DNA of 42,669 bases from Eubacteriales bacterium (GCA_030539055.1 JAUNSV010000004.1:1-42669); one strand, 5' to 3'. Numbered from the stretch's first letter, positions 25,312-34,160 are shown. The notes: generated from the letters alone by a model not told the origin. Numbers and translations are program-made.

Positions 25312-25491
25312 TTAGTCGTATATCAATTCAAATTTCACCGTTTCTTCTGCCTGTGCTTTCATGGTATTCATGTACTGCACCCACTTCATTTGATTCATCT
25401 TTTTATCTGGTGCAGGATTCTGCTCCTGGTACTGCTGCATTAACAGCTTTACTCTCTTGTTCGCAGTTTCATCAATCTCTGTACTGAACAT
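25312..25491 (-). pseudogene. C-terminal fragment of a TnpV-family transposon protein
   Basis: 59 codons: IDETANKRVKLLMQQYQEQN, then MNQMKWVQYMNTMKAQAEE and FELIYD. This matches the end of TnpV proteins from clostridial transposons (remembered consensus: Asp-rich helix, WVQ-MN, then E-IIY). The N-terminal half is missing; a TAG and then unrelated AT-rich sequence begin directly upstream near 25494, so this is the visible right edge of the island. The function of TnpV is not established. Confidence 0.65.
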
Positions 25492-25509
25492 CTAGGTGTA
25501 GGGCAGGGA

Positions 25510-25824
25510 ATGGGTATTTTTTGTTTTTGCAATTCACAATTATTATCTCTTGAAAGTCCAATAACTGATAGCTATGCCAGCTTTTTATATGCGATTGATA
25601 AATTACAAGAATATGGTATTACTGTTCAACAAGGCTCTCATTCTTTTGAAAATGATACCTTTACTGAATACTATGTTTATAGTTCACAAGTGGCTACCAT
25701 GATACTTACATTAAGAGAATTAAAAGAATGGATTCAAGAAAATACGTTAGAAGATATAGAAAATCTATACAAATACAAAGAAGCACTTAAATGGATGAAC
25801 GTTCCAATAAAAGAATATGTATAA
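25510..25824 (+). CDS. orphan ORF, possibly 5'-truncated, unknown function
   Basis: 104 codons, AT-rich like the core genome. From about residue 12 it reads LSLESPITDSYASFLYAIDK, then EYYVYSSQVATMILTLRELK and EALKWMNVPIKEYV, which looks like a folded alpha/beta domain with an acidic, helical end. No clear ribosome binding site precedes the ATG, and the frame stays open upstream into the antisense of the TnpV relic, so the true 5' end may have been lost at the island junction. A good terminator follows two bases after its stop. I do not recognise the family. Confidence 0.45.
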   Translation: MGIFCFCNSQLLSLESPITDSYASFLYAIDKLQEYGITVQQGSHSFENDTFTEYYVYSSQVATMILTLRELKEWIQENTLEDIENLYKYKEALKWMNVPIKEYV

Positions 25825-25827
25825 CAA

Positions 25828-25866
25828 AAGCCACAGACATTTTTCTTGTCTGTGGCTTATATTTTA
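25828..25866 (+). terminator. terminator of the orphan ORF
   Basis: Stem AAGCCACAGACA (25828-25839) with TGTCTGTGGCTT (25847-25858), followed by ATATTTTATCC. It also faces the guaA 3' end. Confidence 0.8.
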
Positions 25867-25962
25867 TCCTTTTATAGCCTACTTTGGCTCTAAAATTGCA
25901 ACCATTTTTTAACCACGCTTTTCTGAAACCCAGTGTTTATGCGGGTTTGCAGGCTTTTCAGG

Positions 25963-27516
25963 CTACTCAAACTCAATCGTCCCTGGTGGTTTACTTGTCA
26001 AATCATAAAATACTCTATTTACGCCTTTCACTTCATTCACTATTCTATTCATTATTTTTTGTAAAATATCATATGGTACATCTACTGTATTTGCTGTCAT
26101 AAAATCATCTGTATGCACTATTCTTAGTACAACAGCATAATCATAAGTTCTATAATCTCCCATTACACCAACGCTCTTCATATTGCTTAGTGAAGCAAAA
26201 TATTGACTTAAATTTGGTAATTTTGCTTTTTCTAACTCTTCTCGTAGTATATAATCTGCTTCTTTAACTATATTAAGCTTTTCTTCATTCACATCTCCCA
26301 TTATTCTTATAGCTAAACCTGGTCCCGGGAATGGTTGTCTATATACAATACTTTCTGGTAAATTTAATTTAAGTGCTACTTTTCTTACTTCATCTTTAAA
26401 TAAAAATTTTAATGGTTCTAAAATTTTTTGGAACATTAAGTCCTTTGGTAAACCACCCACATTGTGATGTGATTTTATTATAGCACTGCCATTTAAACCG
26501 GATTCAATAATATCTGGGTATATAGTGCCTTGTGCAAGATATTGAATATCACCTATTTTTTTTGCTTCTTCCTCGAATACTTTAATAAATTCGCTTCCTA
26601 TGATTTTTCTTTTTTTCTCTGGGTCTATTATGTTCTCTAATTTTTTTAAAAATCTTTCTTTTGCATCTACTTCTATAAAATTTAAATCTAGTAATTTATT
26701 ATTATTAAAAACTTTTTCTACTTCTTTTTCCTCGTCTTTCCTAAGTAAGCCATGGTTTACAAATACACAATATAAGTTTTTACCTATTGCTCTAGATATT
26801 AAACAAGCAACTGTAGCAGAGTCAATTCCACCAGATAAAGCTAATATCACTTTTTTATTGTTACACTTATTTTTTATTTCTAATACTTGTTTTTCAATAA
26901 AATCATCCATACTCCAGTTTTTGCTACATTTGCAAATATCAAAAATAAAATTGGAGAATATTTTTTCTCCCTCTATAGTATGTTTTACTTCTGGGTGCCA
27001 CTGGATTGCATAAATATTCTTTTCTTCATTTTGTATACAAGATATACATGTATCACTATTTGCTATTACTTCAAATCCATTTGGCTCTTTTTGTATATGA
27101 TCTGAATGATTCATAAATGTTTCTGTCATATCATTTACATTTTTTAATAATTTGCTTGATTTGTTTATTTTGACATAAGTTTTTCCATACTCTCCTACTT
27201 TTGATTTTACTACTTTTCCTCCAAAATCATAAGCTATCAATTGAGCACCATAACAAATTCCTAATATAGGAATATTTAATTCGTATATTTCTTTATTTAT
27301 ATGTGGGCTTTTCTCCAAAAATACACTGTTAGGTCCACCTGTAAAAATTATACCTTTGGGATTAATTTCTTTTATTTTTTCTATACTTATTTTATGAGAA
27401 TAAACAGCAGCGTATACTCCTAGATCTCTTATTCTTCTTGCTATCAATTGATTGTATTGACCGCCAAAATCAAGAACTAGTATGCTTTCTTTAATATTTA
27501 ATTCATTATCATTCAT
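25963..27516 (-). CDS. guaA: GMP synthase (glutamine-hydrolysing)
   Basis: 517 residues, full length. N-terminal class I glutamine amidotransferase with the nucleophile in ILGICYGAQLIAYDFGG and the His-Glu pair in AIQWHPEV. The central ATP-pyrophosphatase has the P-loop LALSGGIDSATVAC. The C-terminal dimerisation domain ends NRVFYDLTSKPPGTIEFE. It converts XMP to GMP in purine synthesis. The ATG has AAGGAA upstream and a promoter 17 bases spaced at 27551-27579. The 3' end of guaA is a known integration hotspot for genomic islands; here it faces the TnpV relic and restriction island about 470 bases away, with an inverted repeat AAACCC...GGGTTT just beyond the stop. Confidence 0.97.
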   Translation of the reverse strand: MNDNELNIKESILVLDFGGQYNQLIARRIRDLGVYAAVYSHKISIEKIKEINPKGIIFTGGPNSVFLEKSPHINKEIYELNIPILGICYGAQLIAYDFGGKVVKSKVGEYGKTYVKINKSSKLLKNVNDMTETFMNHSDHIQKEPNGFEVIANSDTCISCIQNEEKNIYAIQWHPEVKHTIEGEKIFSNFIFDICKCSKNWSMDDFIEKQVLEIKNKCNNKKVILALSGGIDSATVACLISRAIGKNLYCVFVNHGLLRKDEEKEVEKVFNNNKLLDLNFIEVDAKERFLKKLENIIDPEKKRKIIGSEFIKVFEEEAKKIGDIQYLAQGTIYPDIIESGLNGSAIIKSHHNVGGLPKDLMFQKILEPLKFLFKDEVRKVALKLNLPESIVYRQPFPGPGLAIRIMGDVNEEKLNIVKEADYILREELEKAKLPNLSQYFASLSNMKSVGVMGDYRTYDYAVVLRIVHTDDFMTANTVDVPYDILQKIMNRIVNEVKGVNRVFYDLTSKPPGTIEFE

Positions 27517-27550
27517 ATTTTTTTCCTTAAAGTTATTTTTTTTATTTTAT

Positions 27551-27579
27551 AGTATATACTATTTCTTATTTATTGACAA
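27551..27579 (-). promoter_or_regulatory. guaA promoter, sharing its -35 region with the divergent capA promoter
   Basis: Minus strand TTGTCA (27574-27579), 17 bases, TATACT (27551-27556). The -35 box overlaps the plus-strand TTGACA at 27573-27578 by five bases, so RNA polymerase could hardly occupy both promoters at once. Confidence 0.65.
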
Positions 27580-27601
27580 TTGTGATTTTTAGTAGTATAT
27601 T
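27573..27601 (+). promoter_or_regulatory. CapA-family gene promoter, -10 box seven bases from the ATG
   Basis: TTGACA (27573-27578), 17 bases, TATATT (27596-27601). The expected transcription start coincides with the ATG at 27609, and no ribosome binding site is visible, so a leaderless transcript is suggested. Confidence 0.6.
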
Positions 27602-27608
27602 TTTTAAC

Positions 27609-28916
27609 ATGAAATTTACAAATTATTATAAAAAAAATATTATCATATATTTGATTTTTTTATTTTTAATAAATATTTTTTCTTTATCTTCATGCTCATA
27701 TAATGATACAAGTAATGAAACTATTGATTCTCAAGAATTTTTTCCTACACCATCTAATATACAAAATGATATTATTATTAAAGAAAAACCTAAAAAAGAT
27801 GAAATTATGATTACTATGATAGGTGATAATCTTCTTCATGAATCAACAATAAAAACTGGTTTACAAGAAGACAAATCATATAATTATGATCATTTTTACC
27901 AATATATAAAAGATGATATTTCTAAAGCAGATATAGCTATAATAAATCAAGAGTCTGTTTGCGGAGGTGGGAGTATTGGTTACTCTGGCTACCCCTCTTT
28001 TAATGCTCCTTTTGAAGTAGTAGTTGCAGAAGAAAAAGCAGGTTTTGATCTTTTAATTCATGCTACAAATCATGCTGTTGATAGAGGAATGCAACAAGTA
28101 AAATTAGCACTAGATTATATAAAAAATAATCATCCAAATATTACTACTACAGGGCTTTATGATACTCTTGAAGAATCTGAAAAATTGTGTATTATAGAAA
28201 AAAATAATATTAAAGTAGCTTTCATTAATTACACTTATGGTTTAAATGGTTTTACTCTTCCATACAAAGTTCCTTATGCTGTAGATATTTTTGATAAAGA
28301 AAAATTGAAAAATAAAATAGAAAAAGCAAAAAAAGAAGCTGATTTTATTGTTGCACTTCCACATTGGGGAAAGGAGTATGAATTTACTCCAACTATGCAG
28401 CAAAGGTACGAAGCACAATTTCTTACTGACCTTGGTGTAGATTTAATCATAGGTGCTCACCCACATGTTATTGAACCTATAGAGTGGCTTACTCCAAATG
28501 TTGCTAGCACATCTAATTTATATAATCATAAAACTCTTTGCTATTATAGTATAGGAAATGGTGTAAATTTTGCAGGATCTCATAGTCGTTTTTTAGGGCT
28601 TATGCCACAAATAAAACTAGAAAAAATTAACAATACTACTTATATATCTAATATAGAAACTGTTCCATTATTTATGCACTTAGGTAAAGATAATCAATAC
28701 TCATTATATAAATTAGTAGATTATAATGAAGAAATATTACAAAATAATACTCTTTTAAGTAGAGATCCATCTTTTGATATTAATACACTTTGGGAACTTT
28801 TTAATCAAGTGATAGATAGTCGTTTTACAAGTTTTACTAATTCTACTATTGGAATAACAGAAAATGCTAATAGTATTGCTACAAAATATTCTACAGAATC
28901 AATAACAGCAAATTGA
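27609..28916 (+). CDS. CapA-family (PGA_cap) lipoprotein, calcineurin-like fold
   Basis: 435 residues from the ATG at 27609, chosen because it begins a clear lipoprotein signal peptide: positive start MKFTNYYKK, hydrophobic core, and lipobox LSSC. The domain has TMIGDNLLHES, INQESVCGGG, LIHATNHAVDRG, VALPHWGKEYEF and LIIGAHPHVIEPIEWL, the metal-site motifs of the CapA/PgsA metallophosphatase-like family involved in poly-gamma-glutamate export and other envelope roles. No capBC genes are nearby, so a capsule role is not implied. No ribosome binding site is seen and the -10 box is seven bases from the ATG. Its last 112 bases overlap the convergent Ca2+ ATPase gene. Confidence 0.85.
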   Translation: MKFTNYYKKNIIIYLIFLFLINIFSLSSCSYNDTSNETIDSQEFFPTPSNIQNDIIIKEKPKKDEIMITMIGDNLLHESTIKTGLQEDKSYNYDHFYQYIKDDISKADIAIINQESVCGGGSIGYSGYPSFNAPFEVVVAEEKAGFDLLIHATNHAVDRGMQQVKLALDYIKNNHPNITTTGLYDTLEESEKLCIIEKNNIKVAFINYTYGLNGFTLPYKVPYAVDIFDKEKLKNKIEKAKKEADFIVALPHWGKEYEFTPTMQQRYEAQFLTDLGVDLIIGAHPHVIEPIEWLTPNVASTSNLYNHKTLCYYSIGNGVNFAGSHSRFLGLMPQIKLEKINNTTYISNIETVPLFMHLGKDNQYSLYKLVDYNEEILQNNTLLSRDPSFDINTLWELFNQVIDSRFTSFTNSTIGITENANSIATKYSTESITAN

Positions 28917-31423
28917 AAAGCATTTGCTATTATTGGTACTTCTATAACTAATGCTGTCAATATAATAGAAAGAATCATAGCTCCCCATAAAAATTTATTT
29001 TGTTTTTTTATTGAAAATAGAGAGTGTGTAAATGATCTCATATTAAATGAATGAAATATTTCTGCCATAGACATTGTTAAAAATGCCATAGTCATTCCTT
29101 GCATTTCTTTTGTGCCACATAAAGGGTCATATAAAATATTTGTGCCTAAATAATATGCAATCAAAGTAAGTATAGAAACCATTATACCTTGATAAATCAT
29201 ATCAAACAAAACTCCTCCTGCAAATATTCCCTCATCTTTTTTTCTTGGAGCAAGGAGCATAATGTCGCTCTCTGGTGGGTCAACACCGAGTGCGAGTGCT
29301 GGGAAGCAATCTGTAATTAAATTTATCCAAAGTAAATGTGGTGCTTTTAGTATAGTAAATCCAAGAACAGTTGCTACAAAAATAGTTATTACTTCAGAAA
29401 AATTAGATGATAATAAAAATTTAATTGACTTTCTTATATTAGAATATATTATTCTTCCCTCTTCAATAGCATTTACTATAGTAGCAAAATTATCATCCGA
29501 TAAAACCATATCTGCTACATTTTTTGTAACATCTGTGCCTGTAATTCCCATACCTATACCTATATCGGCTGTTTTAATAGATGGAGCATCGTTTACTCCA
29601 TCACCTGTCATTGCAACAATTTTATTTAATTTTTTCCAGGTTGATACTATTCTTACTTTATGCTCTGGTTTAACTCTAGCATATACACTATATTTCTCAA
29701 TATTTTGTTCAAAATATTCATCACTCATTTGATCTAAGTCTATGCCCATAAGTGCTTCATTTTTTGATATTATAATTCCAAGCTCTTTTGCTATTGCTAT
29801 TGCTGTATCAAAATGATCTCCTGTAATCATTATTACTTTTATTCCTGCTTTTTTGCACTCTAATATAGCTTCTTTTACTTCTTTTCTTATAGGGTCTATC
29901 ATACCAACTAAGCCTATGAATATTAATTCATTCTCCATATCAAGAGATGCTTCATTTGGTATTTTATCTACTTTTTTATATGCTCCAGCAAGAACCCTTA
30001 GTGCATCATTTGCCATTATTTTATTTTGTTCAATTATTGATTTTTTTATTTCTTCATTTAATTCTACAATTCCGTCTTTAGATAAATATTTTGTGCAATG
30101 TTTAATTAATTCATCTGGAGCACCTTTTGTGTATTGAATATTATTTGCATGAATTGTAGTCATCATCTTTCTAGTGCTATCAAATGGAATTTCAGAAACT
30201 CTTTTTTCTTCTATTTTAATATTATTATTGTCTATACCATTATTGTAAGCATAATTTACTAGTGCACACTCTGTAGGTTCTCCTTTTGCATCTCCCTCTT
30301 CTATTATTGCATCGGAGCAAAATGATATACATTTTGATAAAAGTTTTTTGTCATTTGTCCATTCTTTTACAACAGTCATTTTATTTTCTGTAAGCGTTCC
30401 TGTTTTGTCTGAGCAAATGACTTCTGTACAACCTAGTGTTTCTACTGCTGTCAATTTTCTTATAACAGCATTACGCTTAGACATTTTTGTTACTCCAATT
30501 GAGAGTACAATAGTAACAACTGTAACTAAGCCCTCTGGAATTGCTGCTACAGCAAGTGATATTGCAACCATAAATGATGGAAGTATTACATTATTAAAAT
30601 CAAATGAACCTGCCTTTATAACACTAAAAGAAAATATTATAATACATATAGCTAATACTACTTTAGTTAATATTTTTGAAAGCTCAGCTAGTTTTACTTG
30701 TAGTGGTGTTTTTTCTTCTTTTACACTCGTTAGGACTTTGGCAATTTTTCCCATTTCTGTATTCATTCCAGTTTCTACAACTAGGGCCTTGCCTCTTCCA
30801 TATACTATTGTAGAACCCATAAAAATCATATTTTTTCTGTCTGCTAGTGATATATCATTTTGTGTACCTAGTGTAAGAATATTTATTATTTTTTCAACTG
30901 GTAAGGATTCTCCAGTAAGAGAAGCTTCATCGCACTTTAATTGAGCACTCTCTATAATCCTACAATCTGCTGGTACTTGATCTCCTGCTTCTAAAATAAT
31001 TACATCGCCTACTACTAAATCTTCTGAATTAATTATATTAATATGACCATTTCTATATACTTTAGTTTTGGATTTTGTCATTTCTTTTAAAGAATCTATA
31101 GCTTTCTCTGCTTTAGATTCTTGCAATACGCCTAATATAGCATTTAATACAACAACAAAAAGAATAATTATAACATCTGTAGGTACTTCTTTATAAATAT
31201 AAGATATAATACCAGAAATAAATGCAGCTATTATCAAAATGATAATCATTGGATCTACAATTTGAGATATGAATCTCATAAAAATAGATTTTTTCTTTTC
31301 ATCATCAAACTTATTTTTGCCATTTTTTGATAAAAGCTCTTTAGCTTTGTCTTCACTTATCCCATTTGTATTTGAATTTAGTTCTTTTAATATTTGATTT
31401 ACATCTTGTAAATAATATCTCAT
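28805..31423 (-). CDS. P-type Ca2+-transporting ATPase, SERCA-like
   Basis: 872 residues from the ATG at 31421-31423 with GGAG six bases upstream. The N-terminal cation-ATPase domain is followed by phosphorylation motif CSDKTGTLTENK, and hinge motif MTGDGVNDAPSIKTADIGIGMG. Calcium ligands resemble SERCA: M4 AIPEGL, M5 LLSSNFSEVITIF (Asn and Glu), M6 NLITDCFPALALG (Asn and Asp). Ten membrane segments are expected. It pumps Ca2+ out of the cytoplasm at the cost of ATP. It follows rpsR but is separated from it by a terminator. Its 3' end overlaps the convergent CapA-family gene by 112 bases in coding sequence on both strands. Confidence 0.93.
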   Translation of the reverse strand: MRYYLQDVNQILKELNSNTNGISEDKAKELLSKNGKNKFDDEKKKSIFMRFISQIVDPMIIILIIAAFISGIISYIYKEVPTDVIIILFVVVLNAILGVLQESKAEKAIDSLKEMTKSKTKVYRNGHINIINSEDLVVGDVIILEAGDQVPADCRIIESAQLKCDEASLTGESLPVEKIINILTLGTQNDISLADRKNMIFMGSTIVYGRGKALVVETGMNTEMGKIAKVLTSVKEEKTPLQVKLAELSKILTKVVLAICIIIFSFSVIKAGSFDFNNVILPSFMVAISLAVAAIPEGLVTVVTIVLSIGVTKMSKRNAVIRKLTAVETLGCTEVICSDKTGTLTENKMTVVKEWTNDKKLLSKCISFCSDAIIEEGDAKGEPTECALVNYAYNNGIDNNNIKIEEKRVSEIPFDSTRKMMTTIHANNIQYTKGAPDELIKHCTKYLSKDGIVELNEEIKKSIIEQNKIMANDALRVLAGAYKKVDKIPNEASLDMENELIFIGLVGMIDPIRKEVKEAILECKKAGIKVIMITGDHFDTAIAIAKELGIIISKNEALMGIDLDQMSDEYFEQNIEKYSVYARVKPEHKVRIVSTWKKLNKIVAMTGDGVNDAPSIKTADIGIGMGITGTDVTKNVADMVLSDDNFATIVNAIEEGRIIYSNIRKSIKFLLSSNFSEVITIFVATVLGFTILKAPHLLWINLITDCFPALALGVDPPESDIMLLAPRKKDEGIFAGGVLFDMIYQGIMVSILTLIAYYLGTNILYDPLCGTKEMQGMTMAFLTMSMAEIFHSFNMRSFTHSLFSIKKQNKFLWGAMILSIILTALVIEVPIIANAFQFAVIDSVEYFVAILLAFSVIPIVELVKLVKRLSIT

Positions 31424-31446
31424 ATTATTCTCCAAAATTTTTTATT

Positions 31447-31473
31447 TAAAAAAAGGTGGGTTTAAGCCCACCT
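31447..31473 (-). terminator. terminator after rpsR
   Basis: Minus strand AGGTGGG, six-base loop, CCCACCT, then a run of seven T. It ends the ribosomal-protein operon before the Ca2+ ATPase gene. Confidence 0.9.
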
Positions 31474-31479
31474 AGTTTA

Positions 31480-31755
31480 TTATTCTATTACATATGGTAA
31501 CAAAGCTAAATGTCTTGCTCTCTTTATTGCTGTTACCAAATACCTTTGATGCTTTTGACAAGTTCCAGTTACTCTTCTAGGTAATATTTTACCTCTCTCA
31601 GAAATGTATCTTTTTAAAACTTGAATATCTTTATATGAAATTTCTTTAAAATTTGAGTCTTGACAAAAAGCACATACTTTCTTTTTGCGATGGAAATTTC
31701 CTCCTCTTCTAGGATTTTTATCCATTTGATCTTTATCCCTTCTTTGAAAAGCCAC
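31480..31755 (-). CDS. rpsR: 30S ribosomal protein S18
   Basis: 91 residues with a GTG start (reads GTG GCT TTT CAA) preceded by AAGGAGG at the proper distance. It has the S18 body [40 protein letters not shown] and [21 protein letters not shown]18 pairs with S6 on the 30S platform. A single zinc-type cysteine pair (CAFC) remains at the N-terminus plus one further Cys in TGTC. It is the last gene of rpsF-ssb-rpsR, the usual order in Bacillota, closed by a strong terminator. Confidence 0.97.
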   Translation of the reverse strand: MAFQRRDKDQMDKNPRRGGNFHRKKKVCAFCQDSNFKEISYKDIQVLKRYISERGKILPRRVTGTCQKHQRYLVTAIKRARHLALLPYVIE

Positions 31756-31781
31756 TTTATTTTCCTCCTTAAATATTTACC

Positions 31782-32216
31782 TTAGTTAAAAGGTAATCCC
31801 TCATCCTCAACTCCATCAGGTATAGACATAAAGCCATCCATTATAGAAGCATCATCTTCTTTTTTATCATTACTATTTGATGTGCTTGAAGATTTTTTGC
31901 TTTCTGCAAATTCTTGTTCATCTATAATTACATCTGTTGTATATACTTTTTGACCATCTTTATTTGTGTATGAGCCAGTTTGTATTCTACCAGTAATCAA
32001 AACTTTTTGACCTTGGTGAAAGTATTTTTCTGCAAACTCTGCTCCTTTTCCAAATACAACACAATTGATAAAATCAGCTGACTGTTGAGAATCATCTTTT
32101 TTTATTCTTCTATCTACAGCAAGTGTATATTTTGCTATTGTTAAAGAATTATCTGCTCCAGAAACTCTTACTTCTGGATCTCTTGTTAATCTACCCATTA
32201 GAATTACTTTGTTCAT
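31782..32216 (-). CDS. ssb: single-stranded DNA-binding protein
   Basis: 144 residues. OB fold with MNKVILMGRLTRDPEVR, YTLAVDRRI, ADFINCVVFGKGAEFAEKY and KVLITGRIQTGSYTNKDGQ, then a Ser/Asn/Asp-rich flexible linker and an acidic tip reading EDEGLPFN. The usual tip ends in Pro-Phe, which binds partner proteins through the terminal Phe carboxylate; here an Asn follows the Phe. It forms tetramers on single-stranded DNA in replication and repair. It sits between rpsF and rpsR, transcribed from the promoter at 32589-32617. The ribosome binding site is weak (GAGAG), consistent with coupling to rpsF 14 bases upstream. Confidence 0.97.
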   Translation of the reverse strand: MNKVILMGRLTRDPEVRVSGADNSLTIAKYTLAVDRRIKKDDSQQSADFINCVVFGKGAEFAEKYFHQGQKVLITGRIQTGSYTNKDGQKVYTTDVIIDEQEFAESKKSSSTSNSNDKKEDDASIMDGFMSIPDGVEDEGLPFN

Positions 32217-32230
32217 TTTCTCTCTCTTTC

Positions 32231-32521
32231 TTAAGATTCCTTAGCTACTACTAAGTATCTTAATACATTATCCATAATGCGAACATAAGACTCTAACTCA
32301 TTAGGCGTAACAGAGTTTCCCTCGAAAGGAATAAAGTAATAAAACCCCTCATTCGCATGCTTTACTGGAAAAGCAAATCTTTTTTTACCCCATTCTTCAA
32401 TAGGTTCGATTACTTTGCCACCAAATCGTTCAATGTATCCTTTGATTTTTGATATTTCATCAATGCGAGCATTGTCATCGATTGAAGCACTTAAAACTAC
32501 TGCTAATTCGTATTTTTTCAT
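32231..32521 (-). CDS. rpsF: 30S ribosomal protein S6
   Basis: 96 residues from the ATG at 32519-32521, which has AAAGGAGG upstream; the open frame continues 15 codons further but without a ribosome binding site. Motifs MKKYELAVVL, GKVIEPIEEWGKKRFAFPVK and EGFYYFIPFE are those of S6. It binds S18 and 16S rRNA on the 30S platform. It is first in the rpsF-ssb-rpsR operon. The leader contains a hairpin, TTTCAC with GTGAAA around TATAT, followed by GCC, in the position of the known S6:S18 autoregulatory RNA. Whether this one matches that motif needs a covariance search. Confidence 0.97.
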   Translation of the reverse strand: MKKYELAVVLSASIDDNARIDEISKIKGYIERFGGKVIEPIEEWGKKRFAFPVKHANEGFYYFIPFEGNSVTPNELESYVRIMDNVLRYLVVAKES

Positions 32522-32588
32522 TTTTACCTCCTTTTGGACTTTGGCTTTCACATATAGTGAAAACAAGGTTTATTTTTTTGACTTAAGT

Positions 32589-32617
32589 AATATAACAAAA
32601 AAAATACCTAAATGCAA
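32589..32617 (-). promoter_or_regulatory. rpsF-ssb-rpsR promoter
   Basis: Minus strand TTGCAT (32612-32617), 17 bases, TATATT (32589-32594). The leader to the rpsF ATG is about 60 bases with one 6-bp hairpin. Confidence 0.65.
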
Positions 32618-32734
32618 GCCTTTTTTCACATTCTTGCCTATTTTTATTATTATATATTTTGTCTTTGTTATATTTTATCATTATTATATATATTTGTATA
32701 TACTAAAAGAAACGATATTGTGTTTTTATTAATA

Positions 32735-33430
32735 TTACTTCAACATATTCTCTTCTATTACAAATGTATCTGGATATGATACATTTATCTCTTTACCAAG
32801 AGTTTTATCAAAATCTATTACTAAGCCATCCTCTGCATCTATTTTGAAATTGTAAACTACATTATCATATTCTACATAACCCTCATAGTATTTTCTGTTT
32901 TCATAAATATTTTCTCGCATTTCTATATTTTCTTTTGTAGCACCTTTTATTTTTGAAAGAAGTATTTCTATTACTTTCTCTTTTCCTATGTCTTTTGATA
33001 TATTATTGATTCCATTAGGAAAAAGATTTTCAAATGATACAACATAATACTCATTGTTACTATTTAATGATTGCTTTTCTTTTGTTATAATGTCGCCATT
33101 CATAGCATTTATAGTGTATACATATTTATCATTTGTTTTTTTATTATTAAAATATATATTATAAATAATTGTACCTTGTTCATAAGAAAAATTTTTCTTT
33201 TCTATATATGCAATATCATAAGGTATTTTTGCATCATCCAGTGCTATTACAACTGCTTTTTCAAGATATATAAGCGTTCTTCCCTTATACTCTTCTGGTG
33301 GATTAAGATATAATATTCCATCAGATATAGTATTATGTGCGTTTGAAGTAGCAAAAGAATTTATACTTATGATAAAAATCATCATAACAAAGCTTATTCC
33401 CACTATTGATTTTTTTATATTTTTTATCAT
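32735..33430 (-). CDS. secreted protein with two PepSY-like domains
   Basis: 231 residues. An N-terminal signal peptide (MIKNIKKSIVGISFVMMIFI, then ISINSFA) is followed by two repeats of PepSY type. The first runs from KAVVIALDDAKIPYDIAYIE to YVYTINAMNGDIITK, the second from KEKVIEILLSKIKGATKENI to YNFKIDAEDGLVIDFD. PepSY domains occur in secreted peptidase inhibitors and envelope proteins; the specific role is unknown. It lies 16 bases after the YjjG-like gene on the same strand and is probably co-transcribed. No ribosome binding site is evident in the AT-only gap, so its translation signal is unclear. Confidence 0.75.
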   Translation of the reverse strand: MIKNIKKSIVGISFVMMIFIISINSFATSNAHNTISDGILYLNPPEEYKGRTLIYLEKAVVIALDDAKIPYDIAYIEKKNFSYEQGTIIYNIYFNNKKTNDKYVYTINAMNGDIITKEKQSLNSNNEYYVVSFENLFPNGINNISKDIGKEKVIEILLSKIKGATKENIEMRENIYENRKYYEGYVEYDNVVYNFKIDAEDGLVIDFDKTLGKEINVSYPDTFVIEENMLK

Positions 33431-33446
33431 ATATTATATATTAATA

Positions 33447-34154
33447 TTAATTTGTGTTTAAAATATGTAAAATATCTTTTAATTCATAAATATTTCTTAT
33501 TTCAAAATCTGGTTTTATGGTAGTATCATTTTTCATATTGTTTTTATTTAACCATACTGTTTTAATATTTGAATTTATGCCACCTTGTATATCGGATGTA
33601 AGAGAGTCTCCCACAATAATGGTCTCTTCATTTTTGAAATTTTTTATTTGTTTAAAGCAAGCTTCAAAAAATCTTTTATCTGGTTTTGAAAAACCTATTT
33701 CATCTGAAATAAATATTTTTTTAAAGTATTTACGAATTTTTGATGAATCAATTCTTCTATCCTGTATATGTTTAATGCCATTTGTAGCTATATACAAATC
33801 ATAATCCAAATATATTTCCTTAATTAATTTTAATGAGTTATGAACAAGAAAATGACCCTCTCCCAAAAAATGCTCATATATTCTTTCTGCTTCTATTGGA
33901 TCAAAATCAAAATTAATTTCCTTAAAAAATAATAAAAATCTATTTTCAAATATATCCTCTCTTTTTATAAGATTTTGTTCTAGTAATCTCCACATCTTAT
34001 AATTTATTTTATAATATTCATCTATATTTTCTTTTGTAAAAGGAAGATTAATTTTACAAAAAGTCTTTTTTAAAGAAACTTCTTCTTGCATTGCAAAATC
34101 GAGTATTGTATTATCTAAATCAATAAATATATTCTTTATTTTGTTATTTTTCAT
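33447..34154 (-). CDS. HAD-family phosphatase, YjjG-type (nucleotidase-like)
   Basis: 235 residues from the ATG at 34152-34154. HAD motif I NIFIDLDNTILDF with the nucleophile and acid Asp, motif II IATNG, motif III region FSKPDKRFFEACFKQIKN and motif IV IIVGDSLTSDIQGG are intact. The helical cap between residues 20 and 100 and the overall layout match the YjjG/YfnB group, which dephosphorylates non-canonical pyrimidine nucleotides. Substrate is inferred from the subgroup. There is no ribosome binding site, and a TAAAAT box ends six bases before the ATG, so the mRNA may be leaderless. It diverges from the UvrD-family helicase gene. Confidence 0.82.
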   Translation of the reverse strand: MKNNKIKNIFIDLDNTILDFAMQEEVSLKKTFCKINLPFTKENIDEYYKINYKMWRLLEQNLIKREDIFENRFLLFFKEINFDFDPIEAERIYEHFLGEGHFLVHNSLKLIKEIYLDYDLYIATNGIKHIQDRRIDSSKIRKYFKKIFISDEIGFSKPDKRFFEACFKQIKNFKNEETIIVGDSLTSDIQGGINSNIKTVWLNKNNMKNDTTIKPDFEIRNIYELKDILHILNTN

Positions 34155-34160
34155 AAACAA

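Noticed and set aside
30348-30944. 198-codon plus-strand ORF
   Set aside because: Antisense shadow of the Ca2+ ATPase, where codon bias keeps the opposite frame open.
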